Shown: piece by piece, positions 16,443-25,068 of the stretch | Numbering within the stretch: position 1 is the stretch's first letter | Layout: each line of letters begins with the position of its first letter | Source of the DNA: Flavobacterium ichthyis | GTDB lineage: Bacteria > Bacteroidota > Bacteroidia > Flavobacteriales > Flavobacteriaceae | Reading direction: 5' to 3' | Length of the DNA: 64,000 nt | Assembly (NCBI RefSeq): GCF_009915155.1 | Contig: NZ_JAABLM010000011.1 | Location: forward strand, 48,326 to 112,325 | The notes under the pieces: generated by a model | The model's database searches: none | Seen by the model: the letters and a program-made list of their open reading frames with translations, nothing else | Told to the model about the DNA's origin: nothing | Program-made: the position numbers and the translations under genes

Positions 16443-17104
16443 CTTTTTGATTGAATTAAAAAATCTTTAAGATAAAAAGGTTCGAAATAAGCGACATTTT
16501 CAGTGTCGCTTTTTTTGTATTTGTCAAATGACAATGATGCCATTTCTCTTGCAGAAGGGTATTGAATCTCCGGATGAAAAACAAATTTACCGTTAGGCAA
16601 AACCGCGGCGCATTTTTCTGCTCCATCACCTAGCAAATGAATGGGTAAATCTAAAATGGAAAAAGATTCACCGGTAATAATTTCGGCTTTGGCGTCTTGC
16701 AACATTTCTCCGGAAGGACTAAAAATGGCATGATACACTTCCATTCTTCGAGCGTCGATCATGGGAATTTTTACGCCACCGTCGATGGTCAAAGCTGCTG
16801 CTAAAACCGCCAAAGTATCTACGGAAATTAGTGGGATATTTAAAACATAACACAATCCTTTTGCCGCTGAAACACCTATTCTCAAACCCGTGTAAGATCC
16901 TGGACCTTTACTTACAGCAATGGCGGTTAGGTCTTTTGGTGTAAGCGAAACGGCTGCTAAACTTTCCGCAATAAAGATGTGTAACTTTTCGGCGTGTGCA
17001 TAACCTTCATCAGCAAACTCTCGCAAGTGTAATAATTTCCCGTCTTGAGCAATGCCAACCGAACAATTTTTTGTGGAGGTTTCAATGTTGAGGATAACCG
17101 CCAT
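16439..17104 (-). CDS. tsaB: tRNA threonylcarbamoyladenosine biosynthesis protein TsaB
   Basis: 221 residues, ASKHA fold. ILNIETSTKNCSVGI at the start and AVSKGPGSYTGLRIGVSAAKGL around 63-83 are TsaB signatures. TsaB dimerises with TsaD and, with TsaE, makes the universal t6A37 modification in ANN-decoding tRNAs; it has lost the metal site of TsaD and is structural. Its ATG begins on the base right after the stop of the efflux adaptor, so the two are translationally adjacent even though their functions are unrelated. Its end overlaps the end of the frameshifted gene by 4 bases. Confidence 0.92.
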   Translation of the reverse strand: MAVILNIETSTKNCSVGIAQDGKLLHLREFADEGYAHAEKLHIFIAESLAAVSLTPKDLTAIAVSKGPGSYTGLRIGVSAAKGLCYVLNIPLISVDTLAVLAAALTIDGGVKIPMIDARRMEVYHAIFSPSGEMLQDAKAEIITGESFSILDLPIHLLGDGAEKCAAVLPNGKFVFHPEIQYPSAREMASLSFDKYKKSDTENVAYFEPFYLKDFLIQSKS

Positions 17105-18418
17105 TTATTTTTTAGGTTTTGGATTAGATTGATTTTTTTCGTTTGCAACGAAAACTTCGTCGCCTGATTTCAATTCTTTTGTCACAACGTTGTAAGGACC
17201 AACGATTACTTCTTCTCCACTTTGTAATCCTGAAACGATTTCAATATTTGAATCATTTTGAATCCCGGTTTTAATTACTCGAATTTGTGCTTTATTACCT
17301 TTTCGAATAAATACACATTCGAATTTTTTATTAATCTGTGGAACGCTCTGTTTATTTTTATCATCTGAGACTACTGCAACATCCGGTTTCGCGGTTGCAG
17401 AAGTATCCGTTTTTACAACTACGGCACTAATTGGAACAGCTACAACATTTTCTTTTCTTTTGGTGATAATATCCACCGTTGCCGTCATTCCTGGACGAAA
17501 TGGCGAGTAACTTGCCGGCTTTCCTTCTAGTAAATCTTGGTATGATTCTTTTAAAATTCTAACTTTCACTTTAAAATTAGTAACCTGGTCAGCGGTTAAA
17601 TCTGCACTTGCCGAATTAGAAATACTGGTAACAATTCCCTTAAATTCTTTTTTCAAATAAGCATCAACTTCAACTTTTGCCGAATCGCCAACACTAACTT
17701 TTACAATATCATTTTCGTTGACATCAACTTCAACCTCCATATTATTAAGGTTTGCCACACGAAGTATTTCGGTTCCTGTCATTTGTTGTGTTCCCAAAAC
17801 ACGTTCACCTAATTCTACGCCAAGTGAAGAAATTGTTCCATCGGCAGGAGCGTAAATTGTAGTTCGTCCTAAATTGTCCTTGGCTTCGTTTACTGTTGCC
17901 GAAGCACTTTGTACATTATAATAAGCCGATTGTTTATTGGCTTGTGCCACGGCATAACTCGACACCGCTTTGTCCCAATCTGCTTTGGAAATAATTCCTT
18001 TTTCAAACAAAGTTTTATTTCTATCGTAATTGGCTTTTGCCTCAGTAAATTGTGCATCGGCTTGACTTAATCCTGCTTTAGAACCGGACAAGCTTGCTAC
18101 AGAACGATTTAAACTGGACGTATAAAGATCCGGATTGATTCTTACCAGCAAGTCGCCTTTTTTTACAATTTGACCTTCTTTTACAGGTAACTCGATTATT
18201 TCACCCGAAACTTCCGAGGAAATTTTCACTTCAATTTCCGGCTGAATTTTTCCGGTTGCAGATACGGTTTCCACAATCGTTTGGTTTTCAACCTTTGCAA
18301 TTTCTACCTCTTTTCCATTATTTTTTTTGCCAAAAACACCATTCTTTTGTAAAACTAATAAAAGAATAATTAATGCCGCGCAAGCTCCGGTTATTAAGTA
18401 AATGGTTTTCTTTTTCAT
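17105..18418 (-). CDS. Efflux periplasmic adaptor (HlyD/MacA-type membrane fusion protein)
   Basis: 437 residues: one N-terminal membrane anchor (about 6-25), a lipoyl-like domain (KISSEVSGEIIELPVKEGQIVKKGDLLVRI, about 66-95), a helical hairpin (about 110-185) and beta-barrel and C-terminal domains. Such proteins bridge an inner-membrane pump to TolC. It lies 3 bases downstream of the TolC-family gene, so the two are co-transcribed, but no ABC or RND permease follows; tsaB does. The pump must be encoded elsewhere or the pair is orphaned. Residues near 345-365 form a Lys/Val/Asp-rich linker that may be disordered. Confidence 0.88.
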   Translation of the reverse strand: MKKKTIYLITGACAALIILLLVLQKNGVFGKKNNGKEVEIAKVENQTIVETVSATGKIQPEIEVKISSEVSGEIIELPVKEGQIVKKGDLLVRINPDLYTSSLNRSVASLSGSKAGLSQADAQFTEAKANYDRNKTLFEKGIISKADWDKAVSSYAVAQANKQSAYYNVQSASATVNEAKDNLGRTTIYAPADGTISSLGVELGERVLGTQQMTGTEILRVANLNNMEVEVDVNENDIVKVSVGDSAKVEVDAYLKKEFKGIVTSISNSASADLTADQVTNFKVKVRILKESYQDLLEGKPASYSPFRPGMTATVDIITKRKENVVAVPISAVVVKTDTSATAKPDVAVVSDDKNKQSVPQINKKFECVFIRKGNKAQIRVIKTGIQNDSNIEIVSGLQSGEEVIVGPYNVVTKELKSGDEVFVANEKNQSNPKPKK

Positions 18419-18421
18419 AAA

Positions 18422-19756
18422 TTATGGTTTTTGAACAATTGGCATCCCGAAATAAAATTCAAGAATTTTAGTTTTAAAAATATAGTCGTATTTGGCGCGA
18501 ACTTCCTCAGATTGTGCATTTTCGAAAGCGATAGTTGACTGACTGAAATCAAAAGAATTTTGCAATCCTACGTTAAATCTTTCTTTAGAAAATTCGTACG
18601 CAAATTTTCTCGCTTCGGAAGTTTTTTGCGCAGCTTCGTAAGCTTCTTTTGCATTTACCACATCATTGTAAGCCCGATAAACATTGGTTTCTAAATCTAA
18701 TTCGGCTTGTTTTAGCAAATATTCGCTTCGGCTTCGATTTATTTTGCTTCGCTGAACTCTTGATCTTGTTGAAAATCCGTTTAAAATAGGAATTTGTAAT
18801 TGTAATCCCATTGCAGTTCCATCAAATAAATACAATTGATCATGAAAAGAAATTGGCAAAGTTTCTGAATATCTGGCATTGTAACCAATAAATCCGCCTA
18901 AAGTTGGATAATAACCTGAACGGGAAATTTGCACATCTTTTTTGGCAACGGCAACATCTTGCGATGCAATTTTAATATCGTTTACAAAATCTTTTGCTTT
19001 ATTAAAAATAGCCTGTGGTGTTTCGTTTAAAACAGCCGAAAGCTCTGCATTAAATTCTTGTTCTGCAACGTCAAAATTTACATAATCATCTAGTAGTAGC
19101 AATTGACACAAGGCAATTTTGGCAATAAATAAATTATTTTTTGCATTGATAATTTGTTGTTCTTGTTGCGCATCAGTAGCCCGAAGTTCATAAATATCGC
19201 CAGCTGGAAGATTTCCTGCTTCGATTAAAGCATCGGTTCTAGTAAGGTTTTCTTTGGTAATTTTATTTTGATTTTCTAAAACCCGAAGTTGTTCTTTATT
19301 CGATAAAATTTCTAAAAACGAATTGGCCACTTGTAGCATAATATCGTCTTTCATTTTATCCAAACGGTATTGATTGGCCACTTTATTGAGCTTGGTTCTT
19401 TGCCAATTTTTCCAATTCAGCAATCCGTTAAACAAGTTTACACCGCTGTTTACACTTGCCGAAAATGATTTAAAGGTTTCGTTTTCGAACTGGTTAGTTG
19501 ACGGGTTAATATTAGCTCCGGTATTGATGCTATAATTGGCATTTCCAGAAAGCGAAGGCAAAAATCCGCCGATGGCTTCCAATTTTTCAATGTCGGAAAC
19601 TTTTAATTCTAATTCTGATTGTTTAATCGAGATATTATTTTCGAGTGCATAAAGCACACATTCTTCAAGTGTCCATTTTTTTTGTTGTGCATAATTTGGC
19701 ACTGAAAACAGTAAAACCAAAATCCAACACCAATGTAAAAGTTGTGTATTTTTCAT
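18422..19756 (-). CDS. TolC family outer-membrane efflux protein
   Basis: 444 residues from the ATG at 19756: signal peptide (MKNTQLLHWCWILVLLFSV to NYAQQ), then two tandem outer-membrane-efflux repeats with long coiled-coil helices. WTLEECVLYALENNISI opens the first repeat; NGFSTRSRVQRSKINRS opens the second helical pair. It forms the trimeric outer-membrane channel of a tripartite exporter with the adaptor encoded downstream. The frame is open to 19795, but the -7 box TACATTTG at 19795-19802 places the transcript start downstream of that ATG, so 19756 is chosen. Confidence 0.88.
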   Translation of the reverse strand: MKNTQLLHWCWILVLLFSVPNYAQQKKWTLEECVLYALENNISIKQSELELKVSDIEKLEAIGGFLPSLSGNANYSINTGANINPSTNQFENETFKSFSASVNSGVNLFNGLLNWKNWQRTKLNKVANQYRLDKMKDDIMLQVANSFLEILSNKEQLRVLENQNKITKENLTRTDALIEAGNLPAGDIYELRATDAQQEQQIINAKNNLFIAKIALCQLLLLDDYVNFDVAEQEFNAELSAVLNETPQAIFNKAKDFVNDIKIASQDVAVAKKDVQISRSGYYPTLGGFIGYNARYSETLPISFHDQLYLFDGTAMGLQLQIPILNGFSTRSRVQRSKINRSRSEYLLKQAELDLETNVYRAYNDVVNAKEAYEAAQKTSEARKFAYEFSKERFNVGLQNSFDFSQSTIAFENAQSEEVRAKYDYIFKTKILEFYFGMPIVQKP

Positions 19757-19783
19757 AGGTAAATCAAAATCACTTTTTTTAAA

Positions 19784-19822
19784 AAGCGTTTGCACAAATG
19801 TAAGTTTTTTCGTGGAACGCTT
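19784..19822. promoter_or_regulatory. Inverted repeat across the TolC-family promoter (possible operator)
   Basis: AAGCGTT (19784-19790) and AACGCTT (19816-19822) flank the -7 box TACATTTG read on the minus strand at 19795-19802. The placement fits a repressor site controlling the efflux operon, but no regulator gene is adjacent and the arms are only 7 bases. Confidence 0.35.
19795..19802 (-). promoter_or_regulatory. -7 box of the TolC-adaptor-tsaB operon
   Basis: TACATTTG on the minus strand, an exact TAnnTTTG match, 38 bases upstream of the ATG at 19756. It decides the start of the TolC-family gene. Confidence 0.5.
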
Positions 19823-19861
19823 AAAATATTAGACTTACAAATCCGGCAAATGTTACACTTT

Positions 19862-19895
19862 TTTTGAAATTGGTTTTAAAAAAAATATACATTTG
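19862..19895 (+). promoter_or_regulatory. Promoter of the DUF4403 lipoprotein gene
   Basis: TTTTG (19862-19866) and TACATTTG (19888-19895) are spaced 21 bases apart, a good match to the Bacteroidetes consensus. The predicted transcript starts near 19902, downstream of a possible ATG at 19896, so the ATG at 19917 is the more likely start. Confidence 0.55.
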
Positions 19896-19916
19896 ATGAA
19901 AATTCTTCCAAAAGAT

Positions 19917-21308
19917 ATGAAGCTTTTAAATACTGCCATCAAAGCCTTTTCATTGTTAAGTATAGCGGTGATAACTTCGTGTTCAACCACTAATAAAATT
20001 GCAGCTTTAAAACCTGAACCTGATAATTCCGCTGCAATTGCGTTTGAAAATGCTACATCATTTATCAGTTTACCCGTAAAAATTAAGCTCAAAGATATTG
20101 AAAATCAAACTAATAAATTACTTCAAGGATTAATTTATGAAGACAGTAATATAGAAGACGATGATATCCAAATGAAAGTTTGGAAACAAGCTGACATTAA
20201 AATTTCCGAAGAAAATAATCAGATTAAAACAGTACTTCCGCTAAAAATCAAGCTCTTTTATCGTTACGGCACAATGGGACTTTATGATACCCGCGAAATT
20301 AATATGAACGGTTTAGTGACTTTAATAAGTGATGTGGGACTTACCAACTGGAAACTTAGCACAAATACCACGCTGAAATCTTTGGATTGGAAAGAAAGCC
20401 CAACGATTACTATTGCTGGAAAAAACCTTCCCATCACTTATGTAATTAATCCTGCAATTAGAATTTTTAAATCGAAATTGGAAAATAATTTAGACGAAGC
20501 CATTAAAAAGTCAATGGATTTTAAGCCGAATGTTTTAGATGCATTGGAAACTATTTGCACACCATTTCAAATGAGTGATACCTATGATTCTTGGTTGAGA
20601 ATTGTTCCGGAGGAATTGTACACTACCGAAGCCAAATTGCAAAAAGATTTGATTTCGCTTCAAATGGGATTAAAATGTAGTATGGAAACCATTGTGGGGC
20701 AACAGCCTCAAAGCAAAATTGACAAAAATAGTATAGCGTTAAAGCCTGTATTAAAAATGCCCGAAAAAATCACGGCTAACATTGCGGCAATTTCTACTTA
20801 CGAAGATGCTTCGCGGATTATGACTAAAAATTTTCAGGGACAGGAATTTGGTTCGGGAAAGAAAAAAATAAAGGTTGAAAAAGTAGCCATTTGGCAAAAA
20901 AATAATAAGATGATTATAGGGTTAGATTTAACTGGAAGCATCACGGGAACTATCTATTTATCCGGATTTCCACAATATAACGAATCGACCAAAGAAATTT
21001 ATTTCGATCAATTAGATTATGTTTTAGACACCAAAAACAAGTTGATTAAAACGGCTAATTGGTTGGCTTCTGGGATAATTTTGAAAAAAATTGAATCTAG
21101 TTGTCGTTATTCTATCCAACCGAATTTAGAAGAAGGCAGGAAAAATATAATGACCTATTTGAAAAATTATTCGCCCATGCCAGGTGTTTTTGTAAATGGT
21201 GATGTGGAAAATATTGCCTTTAAAAAAATACAACTGACCAACAAAGCCATTGTAGCATTCATTACCATCAATGGAAAAGTGAATATCAGCATTGACGGCT
21301 TGAAATAA
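19917..21308 (+). CDS. DUF4403 family lipoprotein
   Basis: 463 residues from the ATG at 19917. The N-terminus is a lipoprotein signal with lipobox ending at Cys22 (SIAVITSC). The mature protein contains the repeated segments of the DUF4403 family (FISLPVKIKLKDIENQTNKL near the start, a second similar domain in the C-terminal half), which resembles tandem lipid-binding-type folds; the function is unknown. In-frame ATG at 19896 and TTG at 19893 exist further upstream but sit on the -7 box. It is convergent with, and directly abuts, the small gene at 21309. Confidence 0.82.
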   Translation: MKLLNTAIKAFSLLSIAVITSCSTTNKIAALKPEPDNSAAIAFENATSFISLPVKIKLKDIENQTNKLLQGLIYEDSNIEDDDIQMKVWKQADIKISEENNQIKTVLPLKIKLFYRYGTMGLYDTREINMNGLVTLISDVGLTNWKLSTNTTLKSLDWKESPTITIAGKNLPITYVINPAIRIFKSKLENNLDEAIKKSMDFKPNVLDALETICTPFQMSDTYDSWLRIVPEELYTTEAKLQKDLISLQMGLKCSMETIVGQQPQSKIDKNSIALKPVLKMPEKITANIAAISTYEDASRIMTKNFQGQEFGSGKKKIKVEKVAIWQKNNKMIIGLDLTGSITGTIYLSGFPQYNESTKEIYFDQLDYVLDTKNKLIKTANWLASGIILKKIESSCRYSIQPNLEEGRKNIMTYLKNYSPMPGVFVNGDVENIAFKKIQLTNKAIVAFITINGKVNISIDGLK

Positions 21309-21605
21309 TTATACTTTCTTTTTTTGGAGGTATAATTTGTAAATGGCAAAGCCCAAAATTCCGACTAAAACGTACGGAATCACCATAAGATACATAATGC
21401 CGTCATTTACCGCTTCAGCTTGAACACCGGATTCCTCGCTTTGCAAAGCCGCACGACACATGGCACATTGCGCATTTCCATTTATAGAGAAGAATAGAGA
21501 ACAGAGAAAAAAGAAAAAAGAAATTTGGGAAGTGTGAATTTTTTTATCTTTTTGACTTTTTAATTTTGCCTCTTGACTAATTTTTTTTTTGGAATTAATG
21601 TACAT
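21309..21605 (-). CDS. Small membrane protein with CxxC, end of the oxidase accessory cluster
   Basis: 98 residues in the track frame: a charged leader, a hydrophobic stretch ending INGNAQ that looks like a signal peptide, then CAMCRAALQSEESG and one membrane helix (about 70-92) with a Lys-rich end. The CxxC just outside the membrane could bind a metal or be redox-active, which fits a cluster for cytochrome oxidase assembly, but this is inference. The start at 21605 overlaps the upstream DUF420 gene by 11 bases. I do not recognise a named family. Confidence 0.7.
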   Translation of the reverse strand: MYINSKKKISQEAKLKSQKDKKIHTSQISFFFFLCSLFFSINGNAQCAMCRAALQSEESGVQAEAVNDGIMYLMVIPYVLVGILGFAIYKLYLQKKKV

Positions 21606-22143
21606 AGTAAGGCGAAATCATGAGGTAAACAATTACACCAGTAACGGCTACATACAACCAAAGTGGAAAAGCAATTCTGGCCATTTTTCTATGCTTGTCA
21701 AATCTTTTTGCTAATGCGCGAACGTAAGTAATCAACACAATTGGAATGATGATGATTGACAGTAAAATATGAGAGATCAAAATGAAAAAGTACACATACC
21801 GAATAACGCCTTGTCCACCAAAAGCGGTACTTTCAGAGGTCATGTGATAAGCCACATACATTCCCAAAAATACCACCGAACAAGCGATTGCCGTTTTCAT
21901 TAAATTTTCGTGTAATTTTTGTTTTCCGTTTTTAATTGCCCACACTGCAAAAACAAGTAAAATGGCTGTAATTCCGTTGATTGTAGCATAAATTGGCGGT
22001 AAAAACGACAAAGGTTTTACATCAAAACCAAAATCTTTTAATTTTACTCCAAATAAGATTGCCACTACTAAAGGAATTGCAATAGACAAGATGACAATCC
22101 ATTTTCTATATTTTAATTCGGTATTGTTAAGCGTATTTTCCAT
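21595..22143 (-). CDS. DUF420 domain membrane protein
   Basis: 182 residues with five predicted membrane helices. His residues in MYVAYHMTSES and ILISHILLSIIIIPIV are typical of DUF420, a family that accompanies SCO and cytochrome oxidase genes in many bacteria and is thought to assist oxidase assembly (YozB/CtaM-like). The gene starts 3 bases after the SCO gene and overlaps the next by 11 bases, so it is part of one transcript. Confidence 0.85.
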   Translation of the reverse strand: MENTLNNTELKYRKWIVILSIAIPLVVAILFGVKLKDFGFDVKPLSFLPPIYATINGITAILLVFAVWAIKNGKQKLHENLMKTAIACSVVFLGMYVAYHMTSESTAFGGQGVIRYVYFFILISHILLSIIIIPIVLITYVRALAKRFDKHRKMARIAFPLWLYVAVTGVIVYLMISPYYVH

Positions 22144-22146
22144 AAA

Positions 22147-22878
22147 TTATTCTTGTAAAAGCAAGTCAATATCTTCTTTAATCATGTGAATTCCGGGTTT
22201 GTATTTACCTTGTAAATCTTCCTCAAAACCTTTTTTATCGTTGTAGTTCAAACCGGTATAAAAAATAAGTGGATTGCCATTTTCATCTTTTCGGCTACGA
22301 ATATTTCCTTTTTTGTCCACCAATGCAAAATAGCCAGAATGCTCGAAACCACCAGCTTGCGGATTGCTACTTTTTCCAGCATAAATATTAAATCCTTTGT
22401 TGGCAATATTGTAAATTGTGGCCTGATCACCCGTAAGAAAATGCCAGTTTGGCGATGTTACTCCTAACTGTTGAGCATGTTCTTTTAATACTTGTGGTGT
22501 GTCATTTTCAGGATTAATGGTAAATGAGGCAATACCGAAATTTTTATTGGTTCCAAATTCTTTCTCAATTATCATCATATTTTGGTTCATCACCGGACAA
22601 ATCGTTGGACAAGTGGAAAAGAAAAATTCTACCACGTACACTTTTCCTTCAAAGTTTTGATTCGAAATTCTCTCGCCATTTTGGTTCGTTAGTTCAAATG
22701 TTGGCGCCTTTCCAATGGTTAATAAATTTTCGGCTTGTTTACCTTCTTTTGCGGGAACACCAAGTCGTTCTTGCCTGGTCACATCGTGGTTTTTAACTCT
22801 ATCGATGATTTTTGGGATGGCATAAATTCCAAATACTAAAATAATGAACGAAATTCCTATGTAAGATTTATTTTTCAT
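22147..22878 (-). CDS. SCO family copper chaperone
   Basis: 243 residues: membrane anchor (about 5-24) and a thioredoxin-fold domain on the outer side. STCPTICP gives the copper-binding Cys90/Cys94 pair and GGFEHSGYFALVD holds the third ligand His180. SCO proteins deliver copper to or reduce the CuA site of cytochrome c oxidase subunit II. It lies in the oxidase accessory cluster, 3 bases after the related protein that lacks these cysteines. Confidence 0.92.
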   Translation of the reverse strand: MKNKSYIGISFIILVFGIYAIPKIIDRVKNHDVTRQERLGVPAKEGKQAENLLTIGKAPTFELTNQNGERISNQNFEGKVYVVEFFFSTCPTICPVMNQNMMIIEKEFGTNKNFGIASFTINPENDTPQVLKEHAQQLGVTSPNWHFLTGDQATIYNIANKGFNIYAGKSSNPQAGGFEHSGYFALVDKKGNIRSRKDENGNPLIFYTGLNYNDKKGFEEDLQGKYKPGIHMIKEDIDLLLQE

Positions 22879-22881
22879 GAT

Positions 22882-23550
22882 TTAGATTTTTCGTTTCATT
22901 TTCGGATTATTTTTTTTGAGAGCCGCTCTATATTCGTATAAAATAATTTTCACATCGTCACTCATTTCATTGTGAAGATCCGCTGCCGAGATAGTGTTGT
23001 ATCCTTCTTTGTATTCGTTTTTACCTTCGAGATTTTCGCCTTTTCTGCCACGCAAATTTCTTTTTTTATCTACAATGTAAACATTTGAAGTGCCAGCGGT
23101 TTGGTCTAAACCACCAACCAATTTGAGTTTTGCAAAATAGTCACGGATTTCGCTTTCGGGTGCAAAAACAAAATTCCATTTTGAGATGTCTTGGTTATCA
23201 GCGATGGGTTTAAGTTTTTCCAAGAGCGATTTTACCTGATCTTGAGTCCCTTCTGGAGCAATCATCATAAACTGAAAATCCTTGAAATCTTTATTTTTGT
23301 TATAAATTTTTTGATTTAAATTAAAATAGTTTCCTTGATTTTTTTCAATTTCAGTTCCGGTAAAACCTAAAATGGTGATTTTATCGTTTAAGGTCAAACT
23401 TTTTCCTTCTGCATTTTTCCATTGATTGATATCAGGGATAGAATTGGTAATTGTAGGTAATTTCGCAAAGGTATTGATACCGGAAGCAAAGAAAAGATAG
23501 GCAACGATGGGAAGGATAAAAAGTGCGAAGAGAACGAGATTTTTTTTCAT
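22882..23550 (-). CDS. SCO-like membrane-anchored thioredoxin-fold protein lacking the copper site
   Basis: 222 residues with an N-terminal anchor (about 3-22) and a domain resembling SCO (ITILGFTGTEIEKNQGNYFN at the position of the active loop; SNVYIVDKKRNLRGRKGEN matching the C-terminal half). It has no cysteine at all, so it cannot bind copper as SCO does. It precedes the true SCO gene by 3 bases and probably works with it, perhaps as a structural partner. Its own -7 box lies just after the terminator of the upstream oxidase genes. Confidence 0.7.
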   Translation of the reverse strand: MKKNLVLFALFILPIVAYLFFASGINTFAKLPTITNSIPDINQWKNAEGKSLTLNDKITILGFTGTEIEKNQGNYFNLNQKIYNKNKDFKDFQFMMIAPEGTQDQVKSLLEKLKPIADNQDISKWNFVFAPESEIRDYFAKLKLVGGLDQTAGTSNVYIVDKKRNLRGRKGENLEGKNEYKEGYNTISAADLHNEMSDDVKIILYEYRAALKKNNPKMKRKI

Positions 23551-23574
23551 AATTGCTACCTAAATTCTGTAGTG

Positions 23575-23582
23575 CAAAAATA
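23575..23582 (-). promoter_or_regulatory. -7 box of the SCO-like/SCO/DUF420 transcript
   Basis: Minus strand TATTTTTG matches TAnnTTTG, 24 bases upstream of the ATG and directly downstream of the T-run of the terminator at 23582-23612. Confidence 0.45.
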
Positions 23583-23612
23583 AAAAAAGACGGTGAAAAA
23601 CCGTCTCTTTTT
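23582..23612 (-). terminator. Terminator after the subunit IV gene
   Basis: Hairpin AGACGGT/ACCGTCT with a short A-rich loop; seven T residues follow on the minus strand. T-rich sequence on the other side means it could act in both directions. Confidence 0.8.
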
Positions 23613-23628
23613 GCTATTTAATATGTTG

Positions 23629-23979
23629 TTAAAAATTCCATTTATAATGGGAACCTTTAAACACATCAAAAATATAATTACCTTCAACAAGTAAGATGAA
23701 CACTAAGTAGATAATTAAGAAAATCAACGGAGCAACGATACTCCATCTAAAACTTGCTTTTTCGCCTTCCATGTGCATGAAAGCCCAAACAATGTAATAC
23801 GCTTTATAAACCGTTAAGATGATAAAAATCCAGTTGAGCAGGTTCATTTGCAAGAACAAAGTGTCGTGTAAAAACGCTGGTTTGTAAATCCCCAACGCTA
23901 CCTCAACGATGGTTACTAATGAAAGAAGGATAAAAACGTTCCAGATTCTTTTTGTATTTGATGCGTGACCTTGTGCCAT
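23629..23979 (-). CDS. Cytochrome c oxidase subunit IV family protein
   Basis: 116 residues with three membrane helices (about 13-33, 45-66 and 79-102). The short loop with AFMHMEGEKASFRWSIVAP is typical of bacterial subunit IV (COX4_pro/CtaF-like), a small stabilising subunit of heme-copper oxidases. It lies 20 bases downstream of the long subunit III gene and before a terminator. Confidence 0.88.
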   Translation of the reverse strand: MAQGHASNTKRIWNVFILLSLVTIVEVALGIYKPAFLHDTLFLQMNLLNWIFIILTVYKAYYIVWAFMHMEGEKASFRWSIVAPLIFLIIYLVFILLVEGNYIFDVFKGSHYKWNF

Positions 23980-23999
23980 TTTTTTTGTTTTTTAAATAA

Positions 24000-25025
24000 T
24001 TATACTAAGTAGAAGAATGTGAATACGAATACCCAAACTAAATCTACAAAGTGCCAATAAAGACCTACTTTTTCTACCATTTCGTAATTTTTTCTTTTTT
24101 CGTAAGTACCTAAAAGTACGTTGAAGAAAATAATTACGTTAATCACAACTCCCGAAAATACGTGGAATCCGTGGAATCCGGTGATGAAGAAGAAGAAATT
24201 AGCAAAAGTTTTATGTCCGTACTCGTTTCTAACAAGGTTTGCACCTTCTACTACAAATCGAGCGTCAGCTAATTTCTTAAGAGATTCTTCTCTGGTTAAA
24301 ATGGTTTTATGTTTCTTTTTGTTCAAATCAGGATGAACTCCTGCCACTTCTTTAGCAGTATTTTCATTGTAAAGATTTTCAACTCTGATTAAAATATCAG
24401 GATTGGCTTTAAAACCTTCCATCACTTCATTTACAGAATAATTTGGAAGCGAAGATTCGTCAGAAAACCAAAATGACTGACTACGAGTAAGTTCAATTCT
24501 ATCTTCTGGAAGCGTTGCTGCAAAACTTTCCAGTTTTACTCTTTCACCTTTAGAATTTACGAATTGCAAAATAGCACCGCCGTTAGTTTCTACTGCTCCA
24601 TATTCACCTTTGATGAAATTTTTCCATTCCCAAGCTTGAGAACCCAAGAAAATTCCACCACCAATGATGGTTAAAAACATATAGATGGCTACTTTTTGTT
24701 TTTTCATTTGGTGTCCGGCATCAACTGCCAAAACCATAGTAACCGAAGAAAAGATGAGGATAAACGTCATCAAGGCTACATAATACATTGGAGCATTTAC
24801 TCCATGCAAGAAAGGAAAGTGATTGAAAACTTCATCGGCAATTGGCCAAGTTTCTACAAATTTATATCTTGTAAAACCATAAGCTGCAAGAAAACCGGAA
24901 AAAGTAAGCGCATCCGAGAGGATAAACATCCACATCATCGCTTTACCATAGTTTACTCCTAATGGCTCGTTGCCGCCTCCCCAAATTTTTGTATCGCTAT
25001 TTGCAGTAGTAACAGTAGCTCCCAT
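24000..25025 (-). CDS. Cytochrome c oxidase subunit III with large soluble insertion
   Basis: 341 residues. Membrane helices lie near 30-50, 78-100, 112-130, 275-305 and 320-340; GFHGFHVFSG and YWHFVDLVWVFVF are subunit III signatures. Residues about 140-272 form a hydrophilic insertion between helices that ordinary subunit III (about 200 residues, as in the next gene) lacks. The protein supports proton uptake and stability of the oxidase. It is preceded by its own TAAATTTG -7 box and by a second subunit III gene; subunits I and II are not in this window. Confidence 0.88.
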   Translation of the reverse strand: MGATVTTANSDTKIWGGGNEPLGVNYGKAMMWMFILSDALTFSGFLAAYGFTRYKFVETWPIADEVFNHFPFLHGVNAPMYYVALMTFILIFSSVTMVLAVDAGHQMKKQKVAIYMFLTIIGGGIFLGSQAWEWKNFIKGEYGAVETNGGAILQFVNSKGERVKLESFAATLPEDRIELTRSQSFWFSDESSLPNYSVNEVMEGFKANPDILIRVENLYNENTAKEVAGVHPDLNKKKHKTILTREESLKKLADARFVVEGANLVRNEYGHKTFANFFFFITGFHGFHVFSGVVINVIIFFNVLLGTYEKRKNYEMVEKVGLYWHFVDLVWVFVFTFFYLV

Positions 25026-25050
25026 AAAAGTTATTAAGTTAAAAAGTCCC

Positions 25051-25058
25051 CAAATTTA
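25051..25058 (-). promoter_or_regulatory. -7 box upstream of the long subunit III gene
   Basis: Minus strand TAAATTTG, matching TAnnTTTG, 25 bases upstream of the ATG at 25025. No clear -33. It may give extra transcription inside the ctaB operon. Confidence 0.4.
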
Positions 25059-25068
25059 CGTTTTTTTC

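Noticed and set aside
19893..19898. TTG or ATG start for the DUF4403 gene
   Set aside because: Both fall on or before the promoter -7 box; the ATG at 19917 gives a compact lipoprotein signal.
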